From Linepithema humile (lineage: Eukaryota; Arthropoda; Insecta; Hymenoptera; Formicidae), in assembly GCF_040581485.1 (NCBI RefSeq), contig NC_090133.1:10044001-10108000 (forward strand): DNA of 64,000 nt, read 5' to 3'. This document shows, in pieces, positions 37,236 through 47,792 of this stretch. Numbering within the stretch: the stretch's first letter is position 1; every line of letters begins with the position of its first letter. The notes beneath the pieces were generated by a model. The model saw nothing but the letters and a program-made list of their open reading frames with translations, was not told the DNA's origin and did not search any database. A program made the translations under genes and the position numbers.

Positions 37236-38093
37236 TATTGGCCGGAGCACAGACTTTTGCATAAAGCATAACGCATAAGCATAAGGAAATTGATTGGTCC
37301 ATTTCCTTATGCATTTGCTTATGCTTATATATAGACCAATCAATTTCCTTATGCTTATGCGTTATGCTTTATGTAAAAGCTTGTGCTCTCGGCTTATAGA
37401 TCAGGGCTGCACAACTGGCGGCCCAGTAGCCACGCTTGGCTATTGCGTTTGTTCCCCTGCCTTCACTCGTAGCGTAGAAGCTTCCCCCACTATCGCCTAA
37501 AGCGCTGGCGGAGCAGCCGCCAGAGGATGGTTGTGGTAGTAATATCGACCCGTGCATCGATCGTTTTTGTTTCTCTCGAGACAGCTCACAGCTCTTTATT
37601 TCGTGCGCATCACGCATCGCTATATAAGAACTACCGCATAGTTTTCAATATGCAGCGAAAAATCGATAAAGAAAATAGACATTTTCAAAATAATTGGAAA
37701 TATAAATATTTATTTACACCTAATAATTCAAGCATACGTATGTAGATATAGAGGTCGGCGCGAGATATAGTGGTAGGCGCGTGGTCAATCGTGGGGACGT
37801 CGGAAATATCGCAGCGTTACTACTTGGCTAGTCGGCTCGCCTGAGTTGTGCAGCCCTGCTATAGATCTTGCCTTAATATTATATGTTCTAAGATCGCCAG
37901 TGGCCGAACGGTAATGGGGGAACAGGAGGCATAAGCCGAGAGCACAAGCTTTTACATAAAGCATAACGCATAAGCATAAGGAAATTGATTGGTCTATATA
38001 TAAGCATAAGCAAATGCATAAGGAAATGGACCAATCAATTTCCTTATGCTTATGCGTTATGCTTTATGCAAAAGTCTGTGCTCCGGCCAATAG
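37235..38093. mobile_element. Compound foldback with two inverted 160-bp arms
   Basis: The left arm 37235-37397 and right arm 37929-38093 are near-identical in inverse orientation (CTATTGGCCGGAGCACAGAC outermost, TAAGCCGAGAGCACAAGC innermost). Each arm is itself a hairpin built on AAGCATAACGCATAAGCATA. A hAT element sits between the arms; without it the spacer is about 70 bp. The arms end at CTA/TAG, so a TA duplication is possible. Confidence 0.6.
37402..37858 (+). mobile_element. hAT element with transposase N-terminal remnant
   Basis: Ends CAGGGCTGCACAACT and AGTTGTGCAGCCCTG, typical of hAT. The flanks are TTATAGAT (37394-37401) and CTATAGAT (37859-37866), an 8-bp duplication with one change. 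A plus-strand frame at about 37651 reads MQRKIDKENRHFQNNWKYKY, like the start of ZBED/hAT transposases, but stops after 31 codons. The element is internally deleted. Confidence 0.75.
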
Positions 38094-38730
38094 TCTCAGG
38101 AATCGGCAACTAATTCCGAACGCTGCCTTACATAAGCATATTGTAAGAGAGAACTCGTCCACCGATAGGTTATCTCTCTTACACACATTTACTTTTTCTT
38201 GCTCACACTTATGTATTGCGCACGTTGCGGTTGTCAAGCGCCTGATTGGCTGAGTGGCGCTGCACTACAAGAAGCGCCCGTGTACTCGTCGCCTATTGGT
38301 CAAGGATGATGCAACCAGCCGTTACATGCGAATCTCGGTGATCTCGTCTCGAGGCATTGTGCGATAGTACGTGTAACAAGATATACGTGTTTTCTTATTA
38401 ATAAAGATCTATCGTGGCTTCTATATGGCTTCACGTATTCTGTTCCGCTGTAAATTTTTGCGCAATGGGAAATTGAAAGCCATGCTGAGGCTTAAAAGTT
38501 ATGATAGAGAGAAAGAAAATGAGATAACGCGCTTCTTTCTGTCAAGTAGCTAACACGTTGCTCGTTCATATAACTGATATATTGAGATATTAAACAAAAA
38601 AAACTATGAAATCAGTGGAAAGACGACATCCTAAATCAAAGAAGCGTAAAAAAATCAAGGTATTTTTAAAATAATGTTAATAATTTTGCTTAAAAAATAA
38701 TTAATTTTATCACACCCCAGATAGTACAAT
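38094..38730. other. Unassigned stretch between elements
   Basis: A moderately GC-rich segment (38210-38370) with CCAAT-like boxes, followed by AT-rich DNA. A short frame from 38606 (MKSVERRHPKSKKRKKIK) ends at a GTATTT that could be a donor. It may be the leader of the decayed P-type gene downstream or another element's end; nothing firm. Confidence 0.25.
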
Positions 38731-38873
38731 GGGCTTGTTCGTTTTAGCTACACTGGGGCTGCTCTGGGTCTGCTCTACACAGGATAATACAGGACAGATA
38801 AATAGTTTGTCCTGTATTATCTTGTTTAGAGCAGACCCAGAGCTGCCCCAGTGCAGTTAAAACGAACAAGCCC
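38731..38873. mobile_element. 143-bp near-palindromic PIF/Harbinger-like MITE, copy 3
   Basis: Same family as at 32563. The flanks AAT (38728-38730) and ATT (38874-38876) differ by one base. Confidence 0.72.
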
Positions 38874-39698
38874 ATTGATATTCTGAGGATATTCTCAGAA
38901 TATCGATTTAATTCAAATACATCCTAACAAAAAATTAAAATTTTATAAATGTTTTATTTATTTTTTTTTAAATTAATTGATAAGTATTAAATTTAGAAAA
39001 CATTTTCTAAATTTAATATTTATCAATTAATTAAAAAAATAATAAATAAAACATCTCCTGTAAAATTTGGATTTTTCAGTTACGGGGTATTAGAATTAAA
39101 TTATTGATACTATACCATACCAAAAGAACATAATTTTAAACTATAATATTTTAAGTTATTTTTTTAGGTTAAGTATTTTTTTAAATAATTGAATAAAATT
39201 TAAAGGAGATAATACATATATTTTATTTTGTTTTGCAATATATTATTTTATAGCAATATATATATTTTTTATTAGTCACAGTTCATTTTATATTATATTT
39301 TTTATATTATATTTTTTTATTTTATTTTAAAGAAGTAAGTATATACATATAATCACAAGAGTACAATATTCTTTTTGACCATAACTTTTGTATAATTCGT
39401 TCAGAAGTTATAGGTATATTCTAATAATATTTTAGATTTGCACTTCAATATGAAAAATGTTTCAAGTATTGGATTGCGGCTACTGGAAGAAATGATTGAA
39501 CTCCATATTCGAATGCACGAATATACAGTTTACATTTTATAAATAATGATTATTTTACTTCAACAAATCAAGCCAAAAAGTTGTTGAAACCTGATATATT
39601 TCCAACGCAACATGTACATCAAAATATTGTTAAAATGCTACAAAATAATAAAAATAAAATCAACAAATGTGAGTAACAGTATTTTAAGTGTGCATATA

Positions 39699-40361
39699 CC
39701 GGGTGTTTCAGACCACCCGTCCCACCCTTTTAAAACGTAGGGATGTGCTTGTACAAAAAAATGGCTCAGACGAAATTTGCATGATTTCGAGGGATCTATC
39801 TGATGGTGACCTTGACTTTGACCTCGCAGTTGATTTTCAAGGTTATTTGAAGGTCAGAGTTATTTTTTTAAATGGAAACCCCTATTTTTGATTCCAAAAT
39901 CTATACTATGCAGTTGCATGTTGCAAACTACATATTTTTTCTTGAAAGCAACTATGTGTTTTCTTTATACCAATTGATTCGTCTCATTATTTTATGCATA
40001 AAAGTATTAAGGTAAGATTCCCAAAAATTGAATATTTTACAAGATATTTTGTATTTTATGTCAAAATACTGTAATTTACAAGCCTCATAACTCGAAAAGT
40101 ACTTAATGAAAAATAACTTTATTATAGTGTTTTGAAAAGCTCTTGACACCAGCTATTAGATTTTGGAATCAAAAATAGGGGTTTCCATTTAAAAAAATAA
40201 CTCTGATCTTCAAATGACCTTGAAAATCAACTGCGAGGTCAAAGTCAAGGTCACCATCAGATAGATCCCTCGAAATCATGCAAATTTCGTCTGAACCATT
40301 TTTTTGTACAAGCACATCCCTACGTTTTAAAAGGGTGGGACGGGTGGTCTAAAACACCCGG
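39699..40361. mobile_element. TA-flanked foldback with 203-bp arms
   Basis: Ends CCGGGTGTTTCAGACCACCC and inverse, flanked by TA (39697-39698, 40362-40363). The arms 39699-39901 and 40158-40361 are nearly identical in inverse orientation, and the core is AT-rich. There is no transposase. Family not assigned; TA target use fits Tc1/mariner-like or related groups. Confidence 0.7.
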
Positions 40362-41145
40362 TATATATATATATGTGTATTAAAATTTTTTATTTATTAT
40401 TTATTGAAAGTTTATAAAACATACATTACATACAGTAATAAACAAAATAATATAAGTATTTATTATAGATAAAAAAATGACATATCTATTAATGAAAAAC
40501 AAATTGGTAAAAATAATATCATGCTCATCACTAAGGAACAAAGTGATCAAAATAATGTCATGCCTATTGATGAACAAGTTAATCAAAGTGATATCATGCC
40601 CACTGAGAAACAAAATAATATTTTTACGATATCAAATTGTATGTGTAAATTTTTTATTTTACAATAGAAAAAGTAATTTTTTAGTACTCATATACTTATT
40701 AACATACTAATACTAATATACATATACTAATTATTTATTTTATAACTATCTAATTATTGATAATATATTACAGGTTCAAATTATGACAAGTTATTATTAG
40801 AAAATAAAATATTAAAACAGAAAATAATAGATTTAAAAATATTACATGAAGAATGATTAAAACAACAAGCAAACATGTTTCATAGCATTATTAATAATGA
40901 AAAAGCTGCATTAAAAAATAGCTTGGAATTTATGAAAAAGAAAAATAAAGTTTCCAAAGCATACAACATAAAAAGACAAATATTAAAAATTTAAGACTTT
41001 TTTTTTAAATCTTAATAGATAACAATATTTTAGCAAAAGACGATGCTTTTAAATTGAGTAATAAGTTTGGTGACTTACTTATTCCTTTAATGCAAAATGA
41101 GAAAAGGAATAAGAATAAATCTTGTCAAGGCCGACGTTATTCTAA

Positions 41146-42058
41146 AGCCTTGTGTTCACGATACTAGAACTCGGTCCGAGATCTTGGACTGAGGGAAAGT
41201 TACTAGAACTCGGATCATGTACACACTGAATTTGGATGCAAAACTCGAATAAGAAGCTCAAACGAAAAAATGCGTTGCGTCCCATTTTTCGGTACGAGTT
41301 ATTGCGAGTTATTAGATTTTACTAGTTTCTTTTACTATCTTTCAAGACAAAATATAAGATACTTATAGTGATACGAGATACTGTGAATAATATAAATAAT
41401 ATTTTAGTAAGTAATTATAGAATTGAAAAAATAAAAGAAATATAATTCTTAAATAAAATAAATTAATAAGATTAATAATTAATAAGATTTACATAAGTAG
41501 TTATTATTAGTTTTAATGCAGATTAAATTAGACATTAAAAATATATTATAACCTATATATACATATTATTTTACAAGAAAAGTATAATAATATATAAAAT
41601 TGATTTTCAGTAAAAACTTCTTTTATAATAAAAAATGGATAATAAGGAAAATGTTAAAATTTTATTAATGTTATATCAACAACATCCTTGTTTATATGTT
41701 ACAAAAAGTGTTGATTATCATAATCGTATGAAACGAGATCAAGCTTTACAGATAATCTGTAATCAGTACAAAGAATTAACAGAACAACCACTAACAACTA
41801 AAATTGCAAAAAAAAAATTAATAATTTAAGATCACAATATCTGGACCATCTAAATAAAATAAAACATTCGAAATCAAGCGGTGCATCACTTGATGATATC
41901 TATAAACCAACTTGGCAATATAACATAGATCAGAAAATCATCGTAAAGAATCGTAACTCGATTACAACGCTAACTATATTCAGCCAAGTATAAATATTAT
42001 TGTTCAAGGACTCGGACCGAGATCTCGGATTGAGTTCTAGCATCGTGGACACAAGGCT
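41146..42058 (+). mobile_element. PIF/Harbinger-like element with MADF ORF, copy 2
   Basis: Same family and length (913 bp) as copy 1 at 33330, with only scattered differences. Duplication TAA (41143-41145, 42059-42061). The MADF-like frame at 41635-41829 lacks the TGA of copy 1 but still leaves frame at the A run near 41808-41817. The rest of the domain (NNLRSQYLDHL, DDIYKPTWQY) follows in another frame. It is inserted in the decayed P-type transposase. Confidence 0.78.
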
Positions 42059-43260
42059 TAAGTAGGCAAAACGATTTGCTGTCACTGTGCATTGCCATTC
42101 GCTTAAAGTATGAATACTGTAAAGTATGAATACTGTTAGCATGTTCTGTATTTCTATTCTTGCTGCATTTTATTATTCACTGCCAGTGCTGAAAATCTGT
42201 AGTTTACGTTAAGTATAGATTTTTCATATTGGAATAACGAAATGCAATCTATTTCACTTTACCAACTTTATCAGTAATTAAAAATATTTTACTACATTAA
42301 CGCGTGAGCAATTTTATATATATATGTTAATTTTTACAATAATTACTAATATCAACACATTATTTTCTTAATAATATAATATCTCAACAAATTTGAGTTA
42401 AAGATATTTTGAAACATAAGTTCTCCAAATAAGCTCTTGCTTTACTAAAATTATTTAATAGACCTATTAAAAAAATTAAATAAAAAATTATAACTACTTT
42501 TAATAAGTAGGTGAATTGCTTCTTTAGCAAGTTTATTATTTATAAAAGCATGAATTTATATATATAATATTTTCTTAATGTTATGAAACATTATTTATAA
42601 CAAATCTGCATGAATTAATAATTGCTAAAACATATCTTTATTCTATATATTTATGTAAATATGTTGTATATGCTTATGCATAACATGCACTATAAGTTAT
42701 AAATTGTTATGTGATGTTGATGTTGTTAAAAATATGAAAATATTTAGCTGTAATTATGTACTACATATTTATTTTTTTTTTACAGTATGATTTTTTTATA
42801 TTTATTAGCCGGTGTAAAATGGACTCAAATTTAACAATAGAGTTATTGATATTGTGTGATAAATTTACAGTTTGTTTTATATGAGATATTAAAAATATTT
42901 TTGTGAACTAATCGTATAATACATATATATTTTTATATATAATATTTTAAAAATATATAATCACAATTTAGTGTTTCTTTTTTATTATTATAATTGCAGT
43001 TGGAATTGCAGAGCATGTTTAAAAAAGACTATCATGATAATTTCAAAGAAATAAATGATTACAATTACTGAGTATTTTTTTTTTAATTTTTTAAAATTTG
43101 ACATTATTTATTTATTTTAGTAATGTTTTAATTTTTACAGGACAATATTTAAATTGCCTCATACATCTGCTATAAGAAACTGGACTTCTGTTGTTGATCA
43201 AAACCAGATTCTTTTCAATTACGTGGCTTAAAAGAATTGAATGATAAAGCAGGAACGACA

Positions 43261-43688
43261 GCAACTATTATGGAACGAGATAGAGCATAAATATATCGAT
43301 TTTTGTGATTATAATAATTTCGAAAATAAGGATACGGAGGCTACAGACGGAGCCGTTGCAACTGTCTCAGGCGCCCCTACGCTGAAATTCGCTCACGCGC
43401 CCTAGCCCAAAACTGCAAAAAAAGGTAATTTTCTGTTTTTTGCCGTCACGCAATCTTTTACAAGAAGGCTGCATCGAGCCAAGTAAGGGCGCGTGCTAGG
43501 AATAGAAAATTGGAATTATTTCATTTCAGAACAAATGGAATGTATTAACGTATCATAAATTAAAAATTAAAAATAACTAATACACATTTCGTTCCTTTAT
43601 TTGAAGTAAAATAATTCTAAATTCTTCTTCTTAATATTTAATATTTATTCGTATTCCTAATATTTTTTTTATTGTACGCAAGGCCTAA
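43261..43688. other. Unassigned AT-rich stretch
   Basis: No gene recognised. A more GC-rich patch at 43330-43500 has no long frame. Confidence 0.4.
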
Positions 43689-43964
43689 AGCTCCTGGGTA
43701 CTCGCTGCGACCATGTTGGAATCGTAACGTCAGACGACTCTTCCCTTGACAATTCGTATCACATTCATTTTATGGTTATTTATTAACTGTCAAGAGAAAA
43801 TCATAGTTTTCGGACAATTTTACAAGTGTGTTAAAGCGATCTATAGTGTTATTTCATCAAAATATATTTTTATTTAAAATTAGCACGCAAGAAATCTCAG
43901 CGTATCATTTCTGGCCTCTGATGTCACGATTTCTACATGGCCGGCAACGAATACCCAGGAGCCT
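43689..43964. mobile_element. 276-bp MITE with TAA duplication
   Basis: Imperfect inverted ends AGCTCCTGGGTACTCGCTGC and, inverse of the right end, AGGCTCCTGGGTATTCGTTG, flanked by TAA (43686-43688, 43965-43967). No ORF. Confidence 0.6.
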
Positions 43965-44091
43965 TAAGAATACAAGTAATTACGTCTAATGATGATAGTA
44001 GCAATCGTAATGCTCTAAAAATTTTAGATGCAAATATTTTTGATAAAGATTATAAAAATATATAAAATTTTTTCCTTATATTGCAATGAAG

Positions 44092-45143
44092 CATCCCTAA
44101 TAGCACAGTGCATTGGTTCTGCATTGGCTAAACATTAGTTATGTTGGAGTGCATTGGCCCATGTTTCCCAATGGAAAGCCAATATTGGTCATAGAATAAA
44201 TGCAAATGTACTACTGATGTTGCACACCAATAATTATATAATATTGGATTTACATTGGAAGTGCATTGGCCAAGATTTCCTAGTATAAGATGAATATTGA
44301 TTACAGAAGAAATGCTAAAGTACTGTCAATGTTACGTGTCAATAATTCCATGGTATTGCGTTTACATTGGAAGTGCTTTGACCAAGATCTCGTTATATAA
44401 AACCTATATTTGTAATATGCATTATAAAACAATTAAGCAGAAAAACGCCAAATATTATATTTTACAGATGATTACTGGCATAACTTATTTTTACTTGTAT
44501 TAGATACTTTACTGAATTCGCATTCGCCACACATGTGAGTAAAAAGACGGCCCGTATACCATCATTGTTCACGACAGTAATGCAAACTCGAGGCTCGAGC
44601 CGACCTGCATCAAGGACCAACCACCACCACCGTGACGGAGAAGGCATGCACAAACGAAAACCGTGTCCGTGTAAACTCCGCGCAGACTCAGTTGAACGCG
44701 AAGCTCACGGACACGGTTTTCGCTTGTTGCGTGTCCCCTTTGTCATGTGGTGGTGGTTGGTTCTTGGCGCTAGCCAGCTCGAGTTTACATCACTGGCTCG
44801 CAATAAACGTGCATAAACGTGCATGGATACGAATCGAGTGGCTGCGTACATGAGAAAAAATATTACCTCCTTGGTGCAGTGTTTTTCTGTTGGCGAGGGA
44901 ACAATGTATTTTATAATAATGAGATCCACATTAGGATGCAATTAATGTCCAATATGAAAAATTGGGTGAATATTATTGCTTAACATTGGCCCAATGCTAG
45001 TGGTCCAATATTGCTGCTACATGAGAAGAGGCGTCCACCTTACAATGTTGAACCAATGTTGGGGATCAATTTGCACCCAGGATATAATATTACATTCACA
45101 TTATTTCTCAGTATTGTGCCAATATATTGTGTTACTAGGGATG
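44092..45143. mobile_element. TIR element with subterminal GCATTGG repeats
   Basis: Ends CATCCCTAATAGCACA and TGTGTTACTAGGGATG are inverted with two changes. The left half holds two to three diverged tandem units of about 114 bp (start ACATTGGAAGTGCATTGG near 44252 and again near 44365; an older unit from about 44150). The right half repeats the CAATGTT/CCAATATT theme. No transposase. A foldback of about 216 bp (44578-44793) sits inside. Confidence 0.5.
44578..44793. repeat. Internal foldback
   Basis: Arms GTAATGCAAACTCGAG and CTCGAGTTTACATCAC, with inner matching blocks (GGACCAACCACCACCAC / GTGGTGGTGGTTGGTTCTTG and ACCGTGTCCGTG / CACGGACACGGT). Probably a separate MITE nested in the larger element; duplication not resolved. 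Confidence 0.5.
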
Positions 45144-45747
45144 TTTGAGTAATGTACGAATGCTGCTGAATCTATGCCATATGCTAAAATTAGTCTAGTA
45201 TTTATTGGAGGTTTTTATGGATGGAACCCAAAGGGTCGAGTTTATGGCTCTATCTGAAGGGTGCGCTTTATTGCCCTTGGACCCTAACGCAAAAGAATTT
45301 ACTTTCATCTTTGTAGCAGCATTGCTCTGGGTTAGACATCAGACTAAGTTGTGAAAAATTCGAGACTATTCGAAATAAAATATTAGTGGTATATTTACTA
45401 AAGTTATCGCGTGTTAGTTTGTTCACTGTGAGTTTCGGATCTCTTGTCCATGTCGGTTAGGATATACCGGTTTCCTTGCCACCTTCTGATCATCTTACAC
45501 AGAATAAAGAGCTCGACGAGGATTGTCTTCTAGGATGTTAGAGATGCATGGAGAGTCCAATGTGAGAGGTTACGTATGGCCACTGCTTCCGGGGGTTGTA
45601 TCCCTCGCGTCGCTTGAAGTCCATTTCCTACGGGTTGTAGAGTGTGAAAAACTATTCGTACTCGGGATCATGGTACGAGATTCTATCCCGAGATACTACG
45701 CGTCAGTCGTGTTCGCGGACTCAAGTAAATACTTAAGGAATTGCCGC
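45144..45747. other. Unassigned stretch before LTR-like element 1
   Basis: More GC-rich than its surroundings and not AT-type intergenic DNA. No frame has recognisable homology. It may be internal sequence of the retroelement whose terminal repeat follows. Confidence 0.25.
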
Positions 45748-47792
45748 TGTTACGTCCTGATAGAAATTTTTTGTTGGACTCGGCGATCAATGTAAGCGGG
45801 CCTAACCGCACGAGTCGAGCGGTACGTTTAGGACTAGCGACGGGTCAGTGACTGGAAGAGTCGTTTTTACTCCGTCGACAAGTCAACCATTCACTTGTTC
45901 CCTTTTGGGTCAAGAAATTGAATCCTTTTTACCCGGGACGGAACCTTCGTGCACAATTTGAGAGGGAAGGGGTGAGAAGGTGACAAACGAGGAGGGTGTA
46001 ATTAAATGAATAAAAACAGAACAAAATTTTAATTTGCTAATGGTTTAACATTTAATCGGGTAGTTGGCTTTGATACAAAAAAAAACTTAACTTTTAATCG
46101 TGTGCAGTATATACATATGTGTATTTATCCCTTTTGTGTAATTTTACAATTGTGTGTGGGGGGGGGGGGGAGGGAGAGTCATTCCTCAGGAGAGAGAACT
46201 AAATTTAGGAAATCAAACCCTGTGAATACAGGATGAAAAAGGTAGGAAGGAGGCTCGATATATTCGATCTATATTCGTCTATTTCTAATGGGTTTTACAG
46301 AGACCCCCGCCGTGTATCTAAAATACGGAAAGAGAAGAACTAAGAATGGTGTGTATGCGGAGATGTCTACTCGTGAACGGCTCCGACGATTTCTGGAGAC
46401 GGGTCGCGGCAAATTTTCGGTTCTCACTGATAATGTAAAATTTAAAACAAAATGAGGACGGAGCAAATAATAATAATGAAAATACCGGTGAAAAGGAGAG
46501 GAATCAGAGAAAATAAAAAAAATAAACCAACTTACTCGTTACGGTGAGAGAAAGAGTGGTTTCGGATTAGTGCAGAGTAGGTTCGGGTTGTTCAAAGTGG
46601 GCACCCTGCTGAGGGATGGTGCTGTGTAGGAGACGGACCCTCTTTTTGTAGATGCACCACTCGGTCACGGCACTTGTTACTTGACGACACTGCTAGCGAC
46701 TTGTTTTACTTTTTGATTCGCGGCCCAAACTACTCGAAAAATGGCGAAACTGTTATAAAGATGACTGTGAGTCTGCGTCTATGATGCTGCTGATGATGCT
46801 TTTTTTTTGTGTGTTAATGCGGAACCATCAGAACACGGGTTTTTATACCTTTTTCTTGGGATGGATCCATTTGGAAAATCTTAGGTTCTTGCGGCGGGGA
46901 TCGAATAGGAATTAATCTTATAAGAACATTTTTAATGCGGGGAAGAATAGCGTCATTTTTAGCTAATAGGATTAGGTTTAGATAATTAGGTTACTTGAAA
47001 TGGGGGTAGCAAGAAAGGGGCCCTAACGAATAAAGAGTAGCATTATTTCGAGTCCATATACGATGGGGGTGGGTTTTTGAGGTGGCGTAACCCGGTTGGT
47101 GTTAATTAGCATAGGTGGGTGCATCTCAGTGTCTTAAGATCTGGGTGGTCGTAGTCTTTAGACCATACGATGAAATGATGGGTGGTCTATAGAGGTGCTT
47201 GCCCCGATTCCAGGCTTTCGGATTGGAGGGTTGAGAATCGGTGTATAAGTTCGCAGGGCCTTGGGTCACTGATTTAAAAAATTTGACAGTTTAGAACTAT
47301 CGCGTGGAGAGTACGACTAATGCATCTCGGTTTCCCAGACCTACTGAACACGTGCGCCATATCAAGTGTCACGCCTTCTCAGCGTGCGACTGCGGTCATT
47401 GCCCGATCATTACTCGGTAAAACCCTATCTATTAGCTAGGATTCCCGTAAGTGGAATCTCAAGAATATGGGCTAGCTGGTATCAGTTTTTTTTATCTCTT
47501 CCTCTAAACGTCTGCAGTCGGCTGAAGACCCTAACTACCGCCAAGTTTTGACTTTTACGATTTTTCTGACAACGATAGGCACACTGAGTGGTCAAGGTTG
47601 TTTGGAATATTGACGCCACCTGCTACTTTTCTCTGTGAGAAGGCTCGAGCTCATGGTGTCTTGTGAGAAAAGCAGCTCTGGCGTTATAATATTCTTTAAA
47701 GTTTTGTTGGTCCCGCGTTTACTAGGTCTGGTATTTAATGTTATATTTTATTCAAAAAGAAAAGAATCATGGAGTCTGATCAGGACGTAACA
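45748..47792 (-). mobile_element. LTR-like element, copy 1
   Basis: Runs from TGTTACGTCCTGATAG to ATCAGGACGTAACA, so it has TG...CA ends within a 13-bp inverted repeat. A TATAAAA box on the minus strand (46847-46841) suggests the element reads on that strand. Copy 2 at 49655 has the same ends and layout; this copy lacks about 300 bp of the internal ORF region. Flanks (CCGC / TAAC) show no duplication. Best read as a solo or rearranged LTR of a long-LTR retroelement. Confidence 0.55.
46173..46466 (-). pseudogene. Deleted version of the LTR-internal ORF
   Basis: Compared with the 205-codon ORF in copy 2, this copy keeps the middle (LSVRTENLPRP, RYTAGVSVKPI) and the C-terminal end (DFLNLVLSPEE), but the proline-rich segment between them is gone and the frame is lost. 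Confidence 0.5.

Larger units (their letters stand above)
39443..43260 (+). pseudogene. Decayed P-type (THAP9-like) transposase, split by two insertions
   Basis: Collinear fragments of a P-superfamily transposase lie in order on the plus strand. First is the second half of a THAP domain (39460-39673; WIAATGRND, ARIYSLHF, LLKPDIFPT), with one TGA where the family has tryptophan. Next is a coiled coil (about 40780-40990; LLLENKILKQKIIDLK). Then comes a segment ending GRRYS at the border of the PIF-like element at 41146. It resumes beyond that element as AKRFAVTVHCHS (42063-42110). Last is a conserved transposase block, FKLPHTSAIRNWTSVVD (43150-43200). Stops and shifts throughout make it non-functional. 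A TA-flanked foldback separates the first two fragments. The gene's ends were not found. Confidence 0.65.

Noticed and set aside
40477..40710. Plus-strand 77-codon frame with repeated KIISC/KVISC
   Set aside because: Arises from a short imperfect repeat between transposase fragments; no support as a separate protein.
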